Shown here: piece by piece, positions 56,450 through 64,000 of the stretch
How the letters are laid out: each line of letters opens with the position of its first letter
Numbering within the stretch: the stretch's first letter is position 1
NCBI RefSeq assembly: GCF_029784135.1
Contig: NC_073745.1
Location: 241,395,946-241,459,945, forward strand
Direction of reading: 5' to 3'
Length of the DNA stretch: 64,000 bases
DNA from: Toxorhynchites rutilus septentrionalis
Taxonomy: Eukaryota; Arthropoda; Insecta; Diptera; Culicidae
The notes under the pieces: model-generated
Database searches by the model: none
What the model was told of the DNA's origin: nothing
Seen by the model: only the letters and a program-made list of their open reading frames with translations
Program-made: the position numbers and the translations under genes

Positions 56450-57063
56450 CAGTTAACATGGGAAAGTAACTTGTATTAAAACACAATGTCTATGCCTTTC
56501 GGACAATTCACAGTTATAGAAAATTTGATCGAATATTTTATTATATCTTTCATAGGCGGCCGTGTGACCGAGTTGCATACAATTGTTGCATTTCATTAGC
56601 CGGAACACAAACAATAGAACAGGTTCACGAAGTGCACCTAAAGCAACGAAATTGGGGAGGGCGGAACCGTCAAAAGTTACGTGAGAAGAATTTGTCCGAT
56701 TGAGAACACTTTTGTCATTTTTGTGTGACAAAGATTTCAGTCAGTCGTATGCAACATTTTTCACAGTTTTGAGTGAGGAATTCTTGAAGCAACCGACATC
56801 ATCGAGTATCTCCTTTCGAGTCTAACTAACCCTTTTCATCCGTCTATTTCAACGTCGCAACAGGGTACGTTTACGCGATACTCAATCGCAAAGAGATCAC
56901 AGCGCGTTATATTATTCGCTTGGGTCCGGCTGGAGACGACAACTCGTAATTTGTCTGGCCCCATCCGAGTAATTTCGGTAACATCGGAAAAAATCTGTTT
57001 TAATTTTTTTTGAGATACGAATGATGCTTTGGTTTTTCGTCTAAAGTATACTAAAGTATATAA
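56450..57063 (-). pseudogene. Old LINE gag (ORF1) relic, 3' part, antisense
   Basis: The minus strand reads PheArgArgLysThrLys, then MetGlyProAspLysLeuArgValVal, and ValAsnValProCysCysAspValGlu. This aligns with ORF1 of the full-length LINE (ArgProAsnLysLeuArgValVal; PheIleProSerHisAsnValGlu). After a frame change at about 56740-56830 it continues through a Val-Thr-Phe-Asp-Gly-Ser-Ala-Leu-Pro block and a zinc knuckle, CysAsnAsnCys...GlyHis (56600-56570). The Cys closing the knuckle is replaced. It is clearly diverged and dead. Its 5' part lies on the other side of the inserted LINE, at 63207-63360. Confidence 0.85.
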
Positions 57064-57575
57064 ACATTCGCTATCCAACTCTTGACGAGTAAAGTTCAGT
57101 GTCGGTATTGTGCGTTGCCACTTTTGCTATTGTGCTATTGGTACGAGTGAATCGTGTACGAGTGAAGGTCATTGCTGTCCGCTTTCGACCTGACCTTTTG
57201 TGAAGTGGAACGAAGGAACAAAGGAAGCAGCGCTCTTGCAGCGAGCCGGATTGCGGCTGTTGAACTGATTCGGCATTACGGGATCGCCATCGCGTGACTG
57301 TCGCAAACGGGATTCATCATCACGTGACTGCGTAAGCTATTCTTGCGCTATTGTGTTGTCTCCGTAGCGCGTAGCCTCTGTCTCTCCCTGAGCGCAGTAG
57401 AGCGCATTATTGGAACAACTTATATATTAAGGTACACATATTTATTATTAATATTATTATTCAATTCATTTGTTCATTGTTTGATATTATTATCATAATT
57501 TTTTTTTGCTATCTTTTTTTAAGATTATTGTTAAAATCAAAAATAATTTAGAAATAAGACAGAAATTTTTGTAAA
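57064..57575 (+). promoter_or_regulatory. LINE 5' UTR, probable internal promoter
   Basis: The region starts ACATTCGCTATCC and contains AAAGTTCAGTGTCGGTATTG (57095-), with a TCAGT initiator-type word about 35 bases in. It is more GC-rich than its surroundings up to about 57420, then AT-rich. LINEs of this superfamily usually carry a TATA-less polymerase II promoter in this position. The promoter role is inferred from that. Confidence 0.5.
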
Positions 57576-59171
57576 ATGGAGAATAGTGGAGGATCTCCAG
57601 AGATGGAGATCTCCGATAATGAATCTCATACAAGATCAGGGAAAAAACATAAACGAGTCCCTCATAAGGAAGATAATTCTTCTGGGGACGAATCCGCTCA
57701 TCCTACCAAGCCCCCCTCTAAGAAAATTGCAAGCCTCCCTTCTCAACCCACTGTTACTTCCACTCCCCCTCTCCCATCATCGATTTCGCTTCCCCTTTCT
57801 GATGCTTCCGATCCAACCCAATCCTCGTCCTCGTCCTCATCCTCATCCTCGTCCTCGTCCTCGTCCTCGTCTTCCCCCTCTGTTGTCTCCGCTCCACGTG
57901 TCAGAGTTTATCCAGAAGATGCACCTGGAACTGGCCCTTGGGTTGTTTTCCTCCGGCCAAAACCGAAAGGAAAAAACCTTAACGTGATTCAGATCATGAA
58001 AGATCTGGCCAGATACACTTCTGTATCTGAAATTCGCAGGGTTAGACCGAACAAATTGCGAGTTGTCGTGAATGAACGGAAACACGCAAACGAGATTGTT
58101 GCTGATCAACATTTCACTCTCGAATATCGAACATTTATACCCTCCCATAACGTAGAAATTGAGGGGGTGATAACTGAAACGGGTCTGACGAGCGAACAAA
58201 TAAAAGCAGAAGGAAAAGGCAAGTTCAAGAAGCTCCCCTCAATGGAAGTGAAAATCTTGGACTGTCGCCAACTCGGGAAACTTTCCCATGATGGGGACCA
58301 AACTAAATTTACGCCGTCCGACTCGTTTCGAGTCACCTTTGCTGGTGCCGCCCTCCCTGACTACGTTATGGTGGACAAATTGAGACTACCTGTGCGACTC
58401 TTCGTGCCAAAGCCCATGACTTGCAACAAATGCAAGTCAGTTGGTCACACTTCGGATTATTGTGCCAACAAGGAGCGCTGTGCCACTTGCGGAGAGCAAC
58501 ATGAGGGGAAATCCTGCAGTGCGACTGAGCATAAATGTCCATATTGCGGGGGATCCCCACACGAGCTCTCAGTTTGTGAAAATTACAAGAGTCGCTGGGA
58601 GAAACAGAAGCGCTCTTTGAAGGAACGCTCGAAACGCACTTTTGCGGATATTTTAAAGGGCGCTTCTCCACTGGCCCAACAACAACAACCAATCAACACA
58701 CAAAATGTCTTCGCCACGTTGCCCGTTGACGAAATAGAAGCGGACACAGCTAACGGGGGCACACCGTTCATTTTCCAAGGGAATCCCCGGCGCAAAAATG
58801 TGACCACTCCCAAAGTTCAAGGACAAGCCCCTCCGGTGATACCCCCTGTTAGCATGCCTAAAAAATCGAGTGCAGCGGACAAGCAAAATCAGGTTCCTCC
58901 TGGTTTCCGTGGGAATAGTTCACCTTCGAATGGCCCAGCACTCGAGGGGACATCAAAAACCCCAACTGTCCCTATTTTTCCGTCCAGTTCAACTTCCCAA
59001 TCGGGATTTATAAAGTTGTCTGACCTTTTGGACCAAATCTTCAAGTGTTTTAATGTTTCCGACTCCATCAGAACCCTTGTCATCTCAATGCTTCCAGTAT
59101 TAAAGACAATTTTGCAACAATTGATGCAAACATGGCCCCTCCTTGCAATGATTATCTCTCTTGATATCTAA
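57576..59171 (+). CDS. LINE ORF1, gag-like RNA-binding protein
   Basis: This 531-residue protein probably coats the element RNA in a ribonucleoprotein. Residues 1-85 are Ser/Lys/Pro-rich. A run of about 17 Ser (about residues 83-99) is encoded by a (TCCTCR) microsatellite (57820-57880). A conserved gag core follows (about 110-275, with ArgProAsnLysLeuArgValVal). Three CCHC-type zinc knuckles come next: Cys283-x2-Cys-x4-His-x4-Cys, one starting at Cys302, and Cys321-x2-Cys-x4-His-x4-Cys. The C-terminal part (about 350-500) is rich in Pro, Gln and Ser, ending in a hydrophobic stretch. The start ATG (AAAATGG) has a good context and is the first ATG of the frame. The end overlaps the ORF2 frame by about 17 bases. 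A diverged relative lies antisense on both sides of the element. Confidence 0.92.
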   Translation: MENSGGSPEMEISDNESHTRSGKKHKRVPHKEDNSSGDESAHPTKPPSKKIASLPSQPTVTSTPPLPSSISLPLSDASDPTQSSSSSSSSSSSSSSSSSSPSVVSAPRVRVYPEDAPGTGPWVVFLRPKPKGKNLNVIQIMKDLARYTSVSEIRRVRPNKLRVVVNERKHANEIVADQHFTLEYRTFIPSHNVEIEGVITETGLTSEQIKAEGKGKFKKLPSMEVKILDCRQLGKLSHDGDQTKFTPSDSFRVTFAGAALPDYVMVDKLRLPVRLFVPKPMTCNKCKSVGHTSDYCANKERCATCGEQHEGKSCSATEHKCPYCGGSPHELSVCENYKSRWEKQKRSLKERSKRTFADILKGASPLAQQQQPINTQNVFATLPVDEIEADTANGGTPFIFQGNPRRKNVTTPKVQGQAPPVIPPVSMPKKSSAADKQNQVPPGFRGNSSPSNGPALEGTSKTPTVPIFPSSSTSQSGFIKLSDLLDQIFKCFNVSDSIRTLVISMLPVLKTILQQLMQTWPLLAMIISLDI

Positions 59172-62100
59172 TTCAAATAGAGAGGTCGGAGATATCACTG
59201 TTTTACAGTGGAATTGTCGTAGTCTTATCCCTAAATTGGATACATTCAAAATTTTAATTCATAACTACAATTGTGATGTTTTTGCTCTGTCCGAAACTTG
59301 GCTTTCTTCGCGAGATGATATCTCTTTCCACGATTTTAATATTATACGCTTGGACCGTGATGATAGATACGGAGGGGTGCTTTTGGGGATCAATAAGTGC
59401 CACTCATTTTTTCGAATTGACCTTCCACCTATTGGAGGGATCGAAGCTGTTGCTTGTCATGCAAACATCAGAGGCAAAGACCTCTGTATTGTCAGCTTGT
59501 ATTGGCCTCCGAGAGCTGCGGTTAGCCGCAAACAACTTGATGACATGTGCTCACTCCTTCCTGAGCCACGATTGATCTTGGGAGACTTCAACTCTCACGG
59601 AACTGCCTGGGGGGAACAGTACGACGACAATCGTTCATTGTTGATATATGACCTTTGTAACAGCTTCAATATGACCGTTTTGAACACTGGGGAAACAACA
59701 CGTGTACCTAAACCTCCTGCTAACCCAAGTGCTCTTGACCTCTCGCTTTGCTCGAATTCACTATCGTTAGATTGCATGTGGAATGTAATCCAGGACCCAA
59801 ACGGTAGTGATCACTTGCCAATCAAAATTTCCATCACCATTGGGTCGAATTCTTCTGAATCTATAAACATGGCATATGACCTCACAAGACACATTGACTG
59901 GAAAAAATATGCGGACGCGATTGCTCTAGTCATCAATTCCAGAGATGGTTTACCTCCATTGGAGGAGTATAACTTCCTTTCTCGTTTGATCTATGACAGC
60001 GCGGTTCGCGCTCAAACGAAACCCATCCCAGGTTCCACCATTTCCCGAAGGCGTCCCAATCTATGGTGGGATAGCCAATGTTCCAAGCTTTATGTAGAAA
60101 AATCGAATGCATTTAAAGCTTTTCGGAAACGTGGAAGCCCTGAAAATTTTCAAACGTATTTAGCCCTTGAAGATCAATTTAAAAACTTAATCAAAGGGAA
60201 AAAACGTGCTTATTGGCGAAATTTCGTGGGAGGTTTGTCACGAGAAACGTCAATGAAAAAATTATGTAAAGTGGCTCGAAACATGAGAAATCGCTCTTCA
60301 ACGAATGAAAGCGAAGAATATTCACATCGATGGATTTTTAATTTTGCACGGAAGGTTTGTCCTGATTCCGCTCCTGTGCAAAAAATTGTTCGAGATATAC
60401 CACAAGATAGGTGCGATCTTGATTCCGAGTTTTCGATGGTAGAATTCTCTCTTGCTCTGCTCTCATGTAACAATTCTGCTCCGGGATCGGATAGAATTAA
60501 GTTCAACTTGTTGAAAAACCTCCCTGATGTGGCGAAACATCGCTTGTTGAATTTATTCAATCGGTTTCTGGAGAATAATATTGTTCCAGATGATTGGAGA
60601 CAAGTACGAGTTATAGCTATTCAAAAACCCGGTAAACCCGCGTCCGACTTCAATTCGTACCGCCCAATAGCAATGCTGTCTTGTATACGGAAATTGTTGG
60701 AGAAAATGATCTTGTTTCGCCTTGATCGATGGGTTGAAACGAATGGCCTACTCTCAGATACACAATATGGGTTCCGCAGGGGCAAGGGGACGAATGAATG
60801 TCTTGCGTTGCTTTCTTCAGAAATTCAAATGGCTTACGCCGAAAAAAAACAAATGGCTTCAGTATTCTTAGACATAAAGGGGGCCTTCGATTCTGTTTCA
60901 ATAGAGGTTTTGTCGGACAAATTACACTCTCGGGGTCTGCCGCCTCTATTGAATAATATGTTATATAACTTGCTTTGTGAGAAACATTTGAACTTTTCTC
61001 ACGGAGATTCGGCAGTAAGTCGGGTCTCTTACATGGGCCTCCCCCAGGGCTCATGTTTAAGCCCCCTTTTGTACAACTTCTATGTAAGCGACATCGACAA
61101 TTGCCTTACACAAAATTGCAGCCTAAGACAACTTGCAGATGATGGAGTGGTGTCTGTCGTAGGATCAAACGAATCCGACCTGCAAGGACCCTTACAAGAT
61201 ACTTTGAACAATTTTTCAGCCTGGGCCATTGGTCTAGGGATCGAATTCTCCACGGAGAAAACAGAGATGATGGTTTTTTCTAGGAAGCATAGACCAGCAA
61301 AACCAAAGCTTCAACTTTTGGGTAAACCGATCACTCATGCTATGTCATTCAAGTATCTTGGGGTCTGGTTCGACTCCAAATGTACTTGGGGGGCCCATAT
61401 TAGGTATCTGAGTAAAAAATGCCAACAAAGAATAAACTTTCTCCGTACAATTACCGGCACCTGGTGGGGAGCCCACCCAGAAGATCTTATAATGTTGTAT
61501 CGAACAACTATTCTCTCAGTGATGGAGTATGGCAGTTTCTGTTTTCAATCAGCTGCCAAAACACACCTCATTAAACTCGAGCGAATTCAGTATCTTTGTC
61601 TCCGTATTGCGTTGGGATGTATGCCCTCAACGCATACCATGAGTCTCGAGGTTTTGGCAGGCCTACTCCCACTGAAAGATCGCTTCAATTTATTATCTCT
61701 TCGGTTCTTCATCCGGTGTAAGGTCATGAACCCATTGGTGATCGGAAATTTTGAGCAGCTGATCGAGCTAAATTTTCACTCCGGATTCATGAGTTCATAT
61801 CATGAATTCATCTCCATGCAGGTTGATCCTTCTTCGTATATTCCCAACCGTGTTTGTTTCCCTGACTACATCAATTCCTCTGTGCATTTTGATCTGTCCA
61901 TGAAGCAAGATATCCATGGATATTCAGATTACCAACGATCGAGGATCGCTCCAACGATCTTCGATGAAAAGTATGGGGGTATCAATTGTGATAATATGTA
62001 CTTTACTGATGGGTCCACTATAAACGAGTCCACAGGATTTGGAGTGTTCAACGAATTTTTTAGCACCTCACACAGTCTTCAGAATCCTTGCTCAGTGTAT

Positions 62101-62847
62101 ATTGCTGAATTGGCAGCAATTCATTGGGCGCTGGACAGCGTCGCCTCACGACCTGTTGAACACTATTACATTGTAACGGATAGTCTTAGCTCTGTCGAAG
62201 CTATCCGTTCAGTGAGGCCGGAAAAGCACTCGCCGTACTTCCTTGAGAGAATACGAGAAATTTTGAGTGCTTTATCCAGACGCTGTTATGTCATTACCTT
62301 TATCTGGGTCCCTTCACATTGCTCCATTCCGGGTAATGAGAGGGCTGACTCATTAGCAAAGGTAGGTGCAATTGAAGGCGATATTTATCAGCGTCAAATC
62401 GCCTTCAATGAATTTTATTCTTTAGTCCGCAAAAATACCATCGCTAACTGGCAACGCAAGTGGAATGAAGATGAATTGGGCCGGTGGTTTCACTCGATTA
62501 TCCCTAAGGTTAGCCTCAAACCGTGGTTCAAAAGTCTGGACTTGAGTCGGGACTTTATTCGCACCTTCTCCCGACTCATGTCCAATCACTGTTCGTTAGA
62601 TGCACTACTCTTCCGTTTCAATCTTGCCAGCAGCAATCTCTGCGTTTGTGGCCAAGGTTATCACGACATCGAGCACATTGTTTGGTCGTGCGAGGTGTAT
62701 CTGGTCGCCAGATCGAATTTAAAAAACTCCCTTCGGGCCCGAGGAAGACAGCCCAATGTGCCGGTGAGAGATGTGTCGGCTCGGTTAGACCTTGATTACA
62801 TGTCCCATATATATGTTTTCCTTAAAGCTATAGATCTTCGTGTGTGA
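59152..62847 (+). CDS. LINE ORF2: APE endonuclease, reverse transcriptase, RNase H
   Basis: This polyprotein nicks the target DNA and copies the element RNA. Residues are counted from the TTG at 59161. The endonuclease spans about 12-225, with GlnTrpAsnCysArg, SerGluThrTrpLeu, GlyAspPheAsnSerHis (141-146) and SerAspHisLeuPro (216-220). RT spans about 430-760, with PheLeuAspIleLysGlyAlaPhe (Asp571) and LeuAlaAspAsp (Asp660, Asp661). The motif is Leu-Ala-Asp-Asp instead of Tyr/Phe-Ala-Asp-Asp. RNase H spans about 945-1070, with all four acidic positions (Asp950, Glu983, Asp1007, Asp1063). A C-terminal knuckle (Cys1161, Cys1163, His1172 and Cys1177) follows. The frame is open from 59152, just after an in-frame TGA, but its first ATG is residue 129, inside the endonuclease. 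Translation must therefore begin by frameshift, reinitiation or a non-AUG codon. Confidence 0.93.
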   Translation, partial: LSLLISNSNREVGDITVLQWNCRSLIPKLDTFKILIHNYNCDVFALSETWLSSRDDISFHDFNIIRLDRDDRYGGVLLGINKCHSFFRIDLPPIGGIEAVACHANIRGKDLCIVSLYWPPRAAVSRKQLDDMCSLLPEPRLILGDFNSHGTAWGEQYDDNRSLLIYDLCNSFNMTVLNTGETTRVPKPPANPSALDLSLCSNSLSLDCMWNVIQDPNGSDHLPIKISITIGSNSSESINMAYDLTRHIDWKKYADAIALVINSRDGLPPLEEYNFLSRLIYDSAVRAQTKPIPGSTISRRRPNLWWDSQCSKLYVEKSNAFKAFRKRGSPENFQTYLALEDQFKNLIKGKKRAYWRNFVGGLSRETSMKKLCKVARNMRNRSSTNESEEYSHRWIFNFARKVCPDSAPVQKIVRDIPQDRCDLDSEFSMVEFSLALLSCNNSAPGSDRIKFNLLKNLPDVAKHRLLNLFNRFLENNIVPDDWRQVRVIAIQKPGKPASDFNSYRPIAMLSCIRKLLEKMILFRLDRWVETNGLLSDTQYGFRRGKGTNECLALLSSEIQMAYAEKKQMASVFLDIKGAFDSVSIEVLSDKLHSRGLPPLLNNMLYNLLCEKHLNFSHGDSAVSRVSYMGLPQGSCLSPLLYNFYVSDIDNCLTQNCSLRQLADDGVVSVVGSNESDLQGPLQDTLNNFSAWAIGLGIEFSTEKTEMMVFSRKHRPAKPKLQLLGKPITHAMSFKYLGVWFDSKCTWGAHIRYLSKKCQQRINFLRTITGTWWGAHPEDLIMLYRTTILSVMEYGSFCFQSAAKTHLIKLERIQYLCLRIALGCMPSTHTMSLEVLAGLLPLKDRFNLLSLRFFIRCKVMNPLVIGNFEQLIELNFHSGFMSSYHEFISMQVDPSSYIPNRVCFPDYINSSVHFDLSMKQDIHGYSDYQRSRIAPTIFDEKYGGINCDNMYFTDGSTINESTGFGVFNEFFSTSHSLQNPCSVYIAELAAIHWALDSVASRPVEHYYIVTDSLSSVEAIRSVRPEKHSPYFLERIREILSALSRRCYVITFIWVPSHCSIPGNERADSLAKVGAIEGDIYQRQIAFNEFYSLVRKNTIANWQRKWNEDELGRWFHSIIPKVSLKPWFKSLDLSRDFIRTFSRLMSNHCSLDALLFRFNLASSNLCVCGQGYHDIEHIVWSCEVYLVARSNLKNSLRARGRQPNVPVRDVSARLDLDYMSHIYVFLKAIDLRV

Positions 62848-63195
62848 TTGCCCCTACATCCTTATACCCTCCTTTCCTTCCTTTGCGGGTAATTCGTCCC
62901 CTTGCTATAAATAGTAGAGTTAAGTTGAAATGTAAATACACTATAGATATACGAATAGATTTATAAATTGAGTGTTCATCAACATTGTTACAATTTCCTT
63001 ATATCCCATCCTTCTCCTAAAAATATGTCACCCTCCTAAACTCGAGTACACCGCGAGTAATCGGTGTTCCACCTTACTAACCATAGATGTAAGAAAATTG
63101 TTTATATATATAGTTTTAAAATTATATTTAAGAATTCGGCTCCTTTAAACTTAAGTAACTGAGCCTGTAAAAATAAACGAATTAAAAAAAAAAAA
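62848..63195 (+). other. LINE 3' UTR and A tail
   Basis: This is nearly identical to 33362-33709 of copy 1, with a few base changes (for example TAGAGTTAAG for TAGAATAAG). It ends AAAAATAAACGAATT followed by about 15 A. An AATAAA-like AAATAAA (about 63173) is a possible polyadenylation signal. It contains a TATATATATAG word and a run of polypyrimidine (CCTCCTTTCCTTCC). Confidence 0.85.
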
Positions 63196-63206
63196 AAAGT
63201 ATATAA

Positions 63207-63360
63207 TGGGCCTTTGGCACCCTCAGGGTATTCTTTTAGACGAAAATCCTACTTTCCGTCAGTTTCCTCATCTTCGGAGCTTTCTATTTCGTGTATAGAA
63301 TTTTCTTTCTCAAGTTCTGTTTCATCCTTCTGGTCTTCAGGAGGAGGTTCGTTATAAGAT
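63207..63360 (-). pseudogene. Old LINE gag relic, 5' part, antisense
   Basis: The minus strand reads an acidic stretch (GluSerSerGluAspGluGluThr), a stop (TAG), then LysGluTyrProGluGlyAlaLysGlyPro up to the insertion. The frame continues without a break into the relic at 57063-56836 once the LINE and one duplication copy are left out. TyrProGlu...GlyPro aligns with TyrProGluAspAlaProGlyThrGlyPro of the intact ORF1. The acidic N-terminus resembles a gag N-terminus in composition only. Confidence 0.8.
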
Positions 63361-64000
63361 ATATTTTTCGGTGCCTTCGTCTCACTGACAAATTTCTGGA
63401 AGCTCTAAAAAATTACTATAGAACTCACTTTCGCGTATAATCAGGGTTCCACCGTACTTTGATAAATTGTTGATTCAAAACGTAATCCAAAAAAAACGTG
63501 GGTCCAAGATTTGCCACCCCTATTTCATAAACCCCTGAAGGGCTACGAGTCGCTTTCAGAGACCAACTCCAATGCTTCCCATCGAAATTCGTGCTAAATT
63601 CAATCGACGCGCAGAGAACTATGGCTATGGCTATGGCTATGGTCCATGGCTGGTTTCGAGTTTGATTTTTATTGTCCCTCACTCAAAAATACTTTGAAGG
63701 GCAGAGTTTACGCTATTTGCGGATTATATTTCGCATGGCAGGTAATATCGCAGTGATATAAAGTGGAAATGCACAGCATAAATGCACGATGGAACGCTAA
63801 TCTTCTGACATAGATTGAGGTTCCGTAGCGAATGAAGCCAAAATATTTGGGCTGTTTTGTTCGCAAAGACGATGCCGAGTATTTTAACCGTCTCACGTGT
63901 CTGAAGCCATGCTACTATACAACGATTCTCATCATATGCTCCAACATTAATTGAAATCGTCTTATGGCGATTCAGTTTCGCACCAGCAACTCTTTCAAAT
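63361..64000. other. Unassigned, possibly upstream part of the old LINE
   Basis: Minus-strand frames at 63682-63425 and 63896-63708 show no domain I recognise. A GGCTATGGCTATGGCTATGG micro-repeat lies at about 63622-63645. By position, part of this could be the 5' UTR of the antisense LINE relic. No gene call is made. Confidence 0.3.

Larger units (their letters stand above)
57064..63195 (+). mobile_element. Full-length I-clade-like non-LTR retrotransposon, 6.1 kb
   Basis: AAAGTATATAA flanks the element on both sides (57053-57063 and 63196-63206). The order is 5' UTR (57064-57575), ORF1 (gag), ORF2 (APE endonuclease, RT, RNase H), 3' UTR (62848-63183) and an A tail (63184-63198, overlapping the duplication). 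Both ORFs are open. The endonuclease plus RNase H layout fits the I clade of the Jockey superfamily; the exact clade is inferred from domain order. A young truncated copy lies at 30575-33709. This is the one element in the window that looks potentially active. Confidence 0.93.

Overview
The window looks like a piece of a large, AT-rich insect genome packed with transposons. It is most likely from a mosquito, probably Aedes-like. I infer this from the mix of element types: a DD37E Tc1/mariner element, an RTE-type LINE, an I-clade-like LINE with RNase H, tRNA-derived SINEs ending in GAA repeats, and many TIR and foldback elements. No host gene can be called with confidence. There is no operon structure, no functional tRNA or rRNA, and no CRISPR array.

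Positions 1-10300 hold dispersed repeats and a deeply nested stack. A TA-flanked TIR element (4839-7703) has a hAT-like element inserted in its left end (4847-7179). That element contains a piggyBac-like MITE (5321-7087), which itself contains a second TTAA MITE and a Tc1/pogo-like MITE. A copy of a foldback family follows, then a SINE with a perfect 14-bp target duplication. Positions 10300-23800 are mostly old dispersed repeats, several present twice in the window, plus a 1.1-kb foldback element and SINEs. Positions 23890-26140 carry a decayed RTE-type LINE on the minus strand. Positions 27100-30060 hold a TIR element around a 1.4-kb palindrome.

Positions 30575-33709 are a young, 5'-truncated LINE copy (RT, RNase H) with a clean 13-bp duplication and an unbroken frame. 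Positions 33700-41100 hold GC-rich and AT-rich MITEs, two degenerate simple-sequence domains (TTCAGTTT-type and GATTCAGATTCC-type), and a 142-bp tandem repeat with a SINE inserted in it. Positions 44100-56120 are a transposon cluster: a DD37E element, two pogo-type TIR elements, a hAT MITE with an 8-bp duplication, two mariner copies, and pieces of LINE ORF2. One possible single-copy coding exon lies at about 52730-53110.

Positions 57064-63195 are a full-length copy of the same LINE family, with intact ORF1 (gag, three zinc knuckles) and ORF2 (APE endonuclease, RT, RNase H). It sits in the opposite orientation inside an older, related gag gene. Removing the element and one copy of its 11-bp duplication makes the old gag frame continuous across the junction. 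ORF2 has no ATG before residue 129 and overlaps the end of ORF1 in the +1 frame. It therefore seems to depend on frameshifting, reinitiation or a non-AUG start. This element is the only one in the window that looks capable of making its own proteins.
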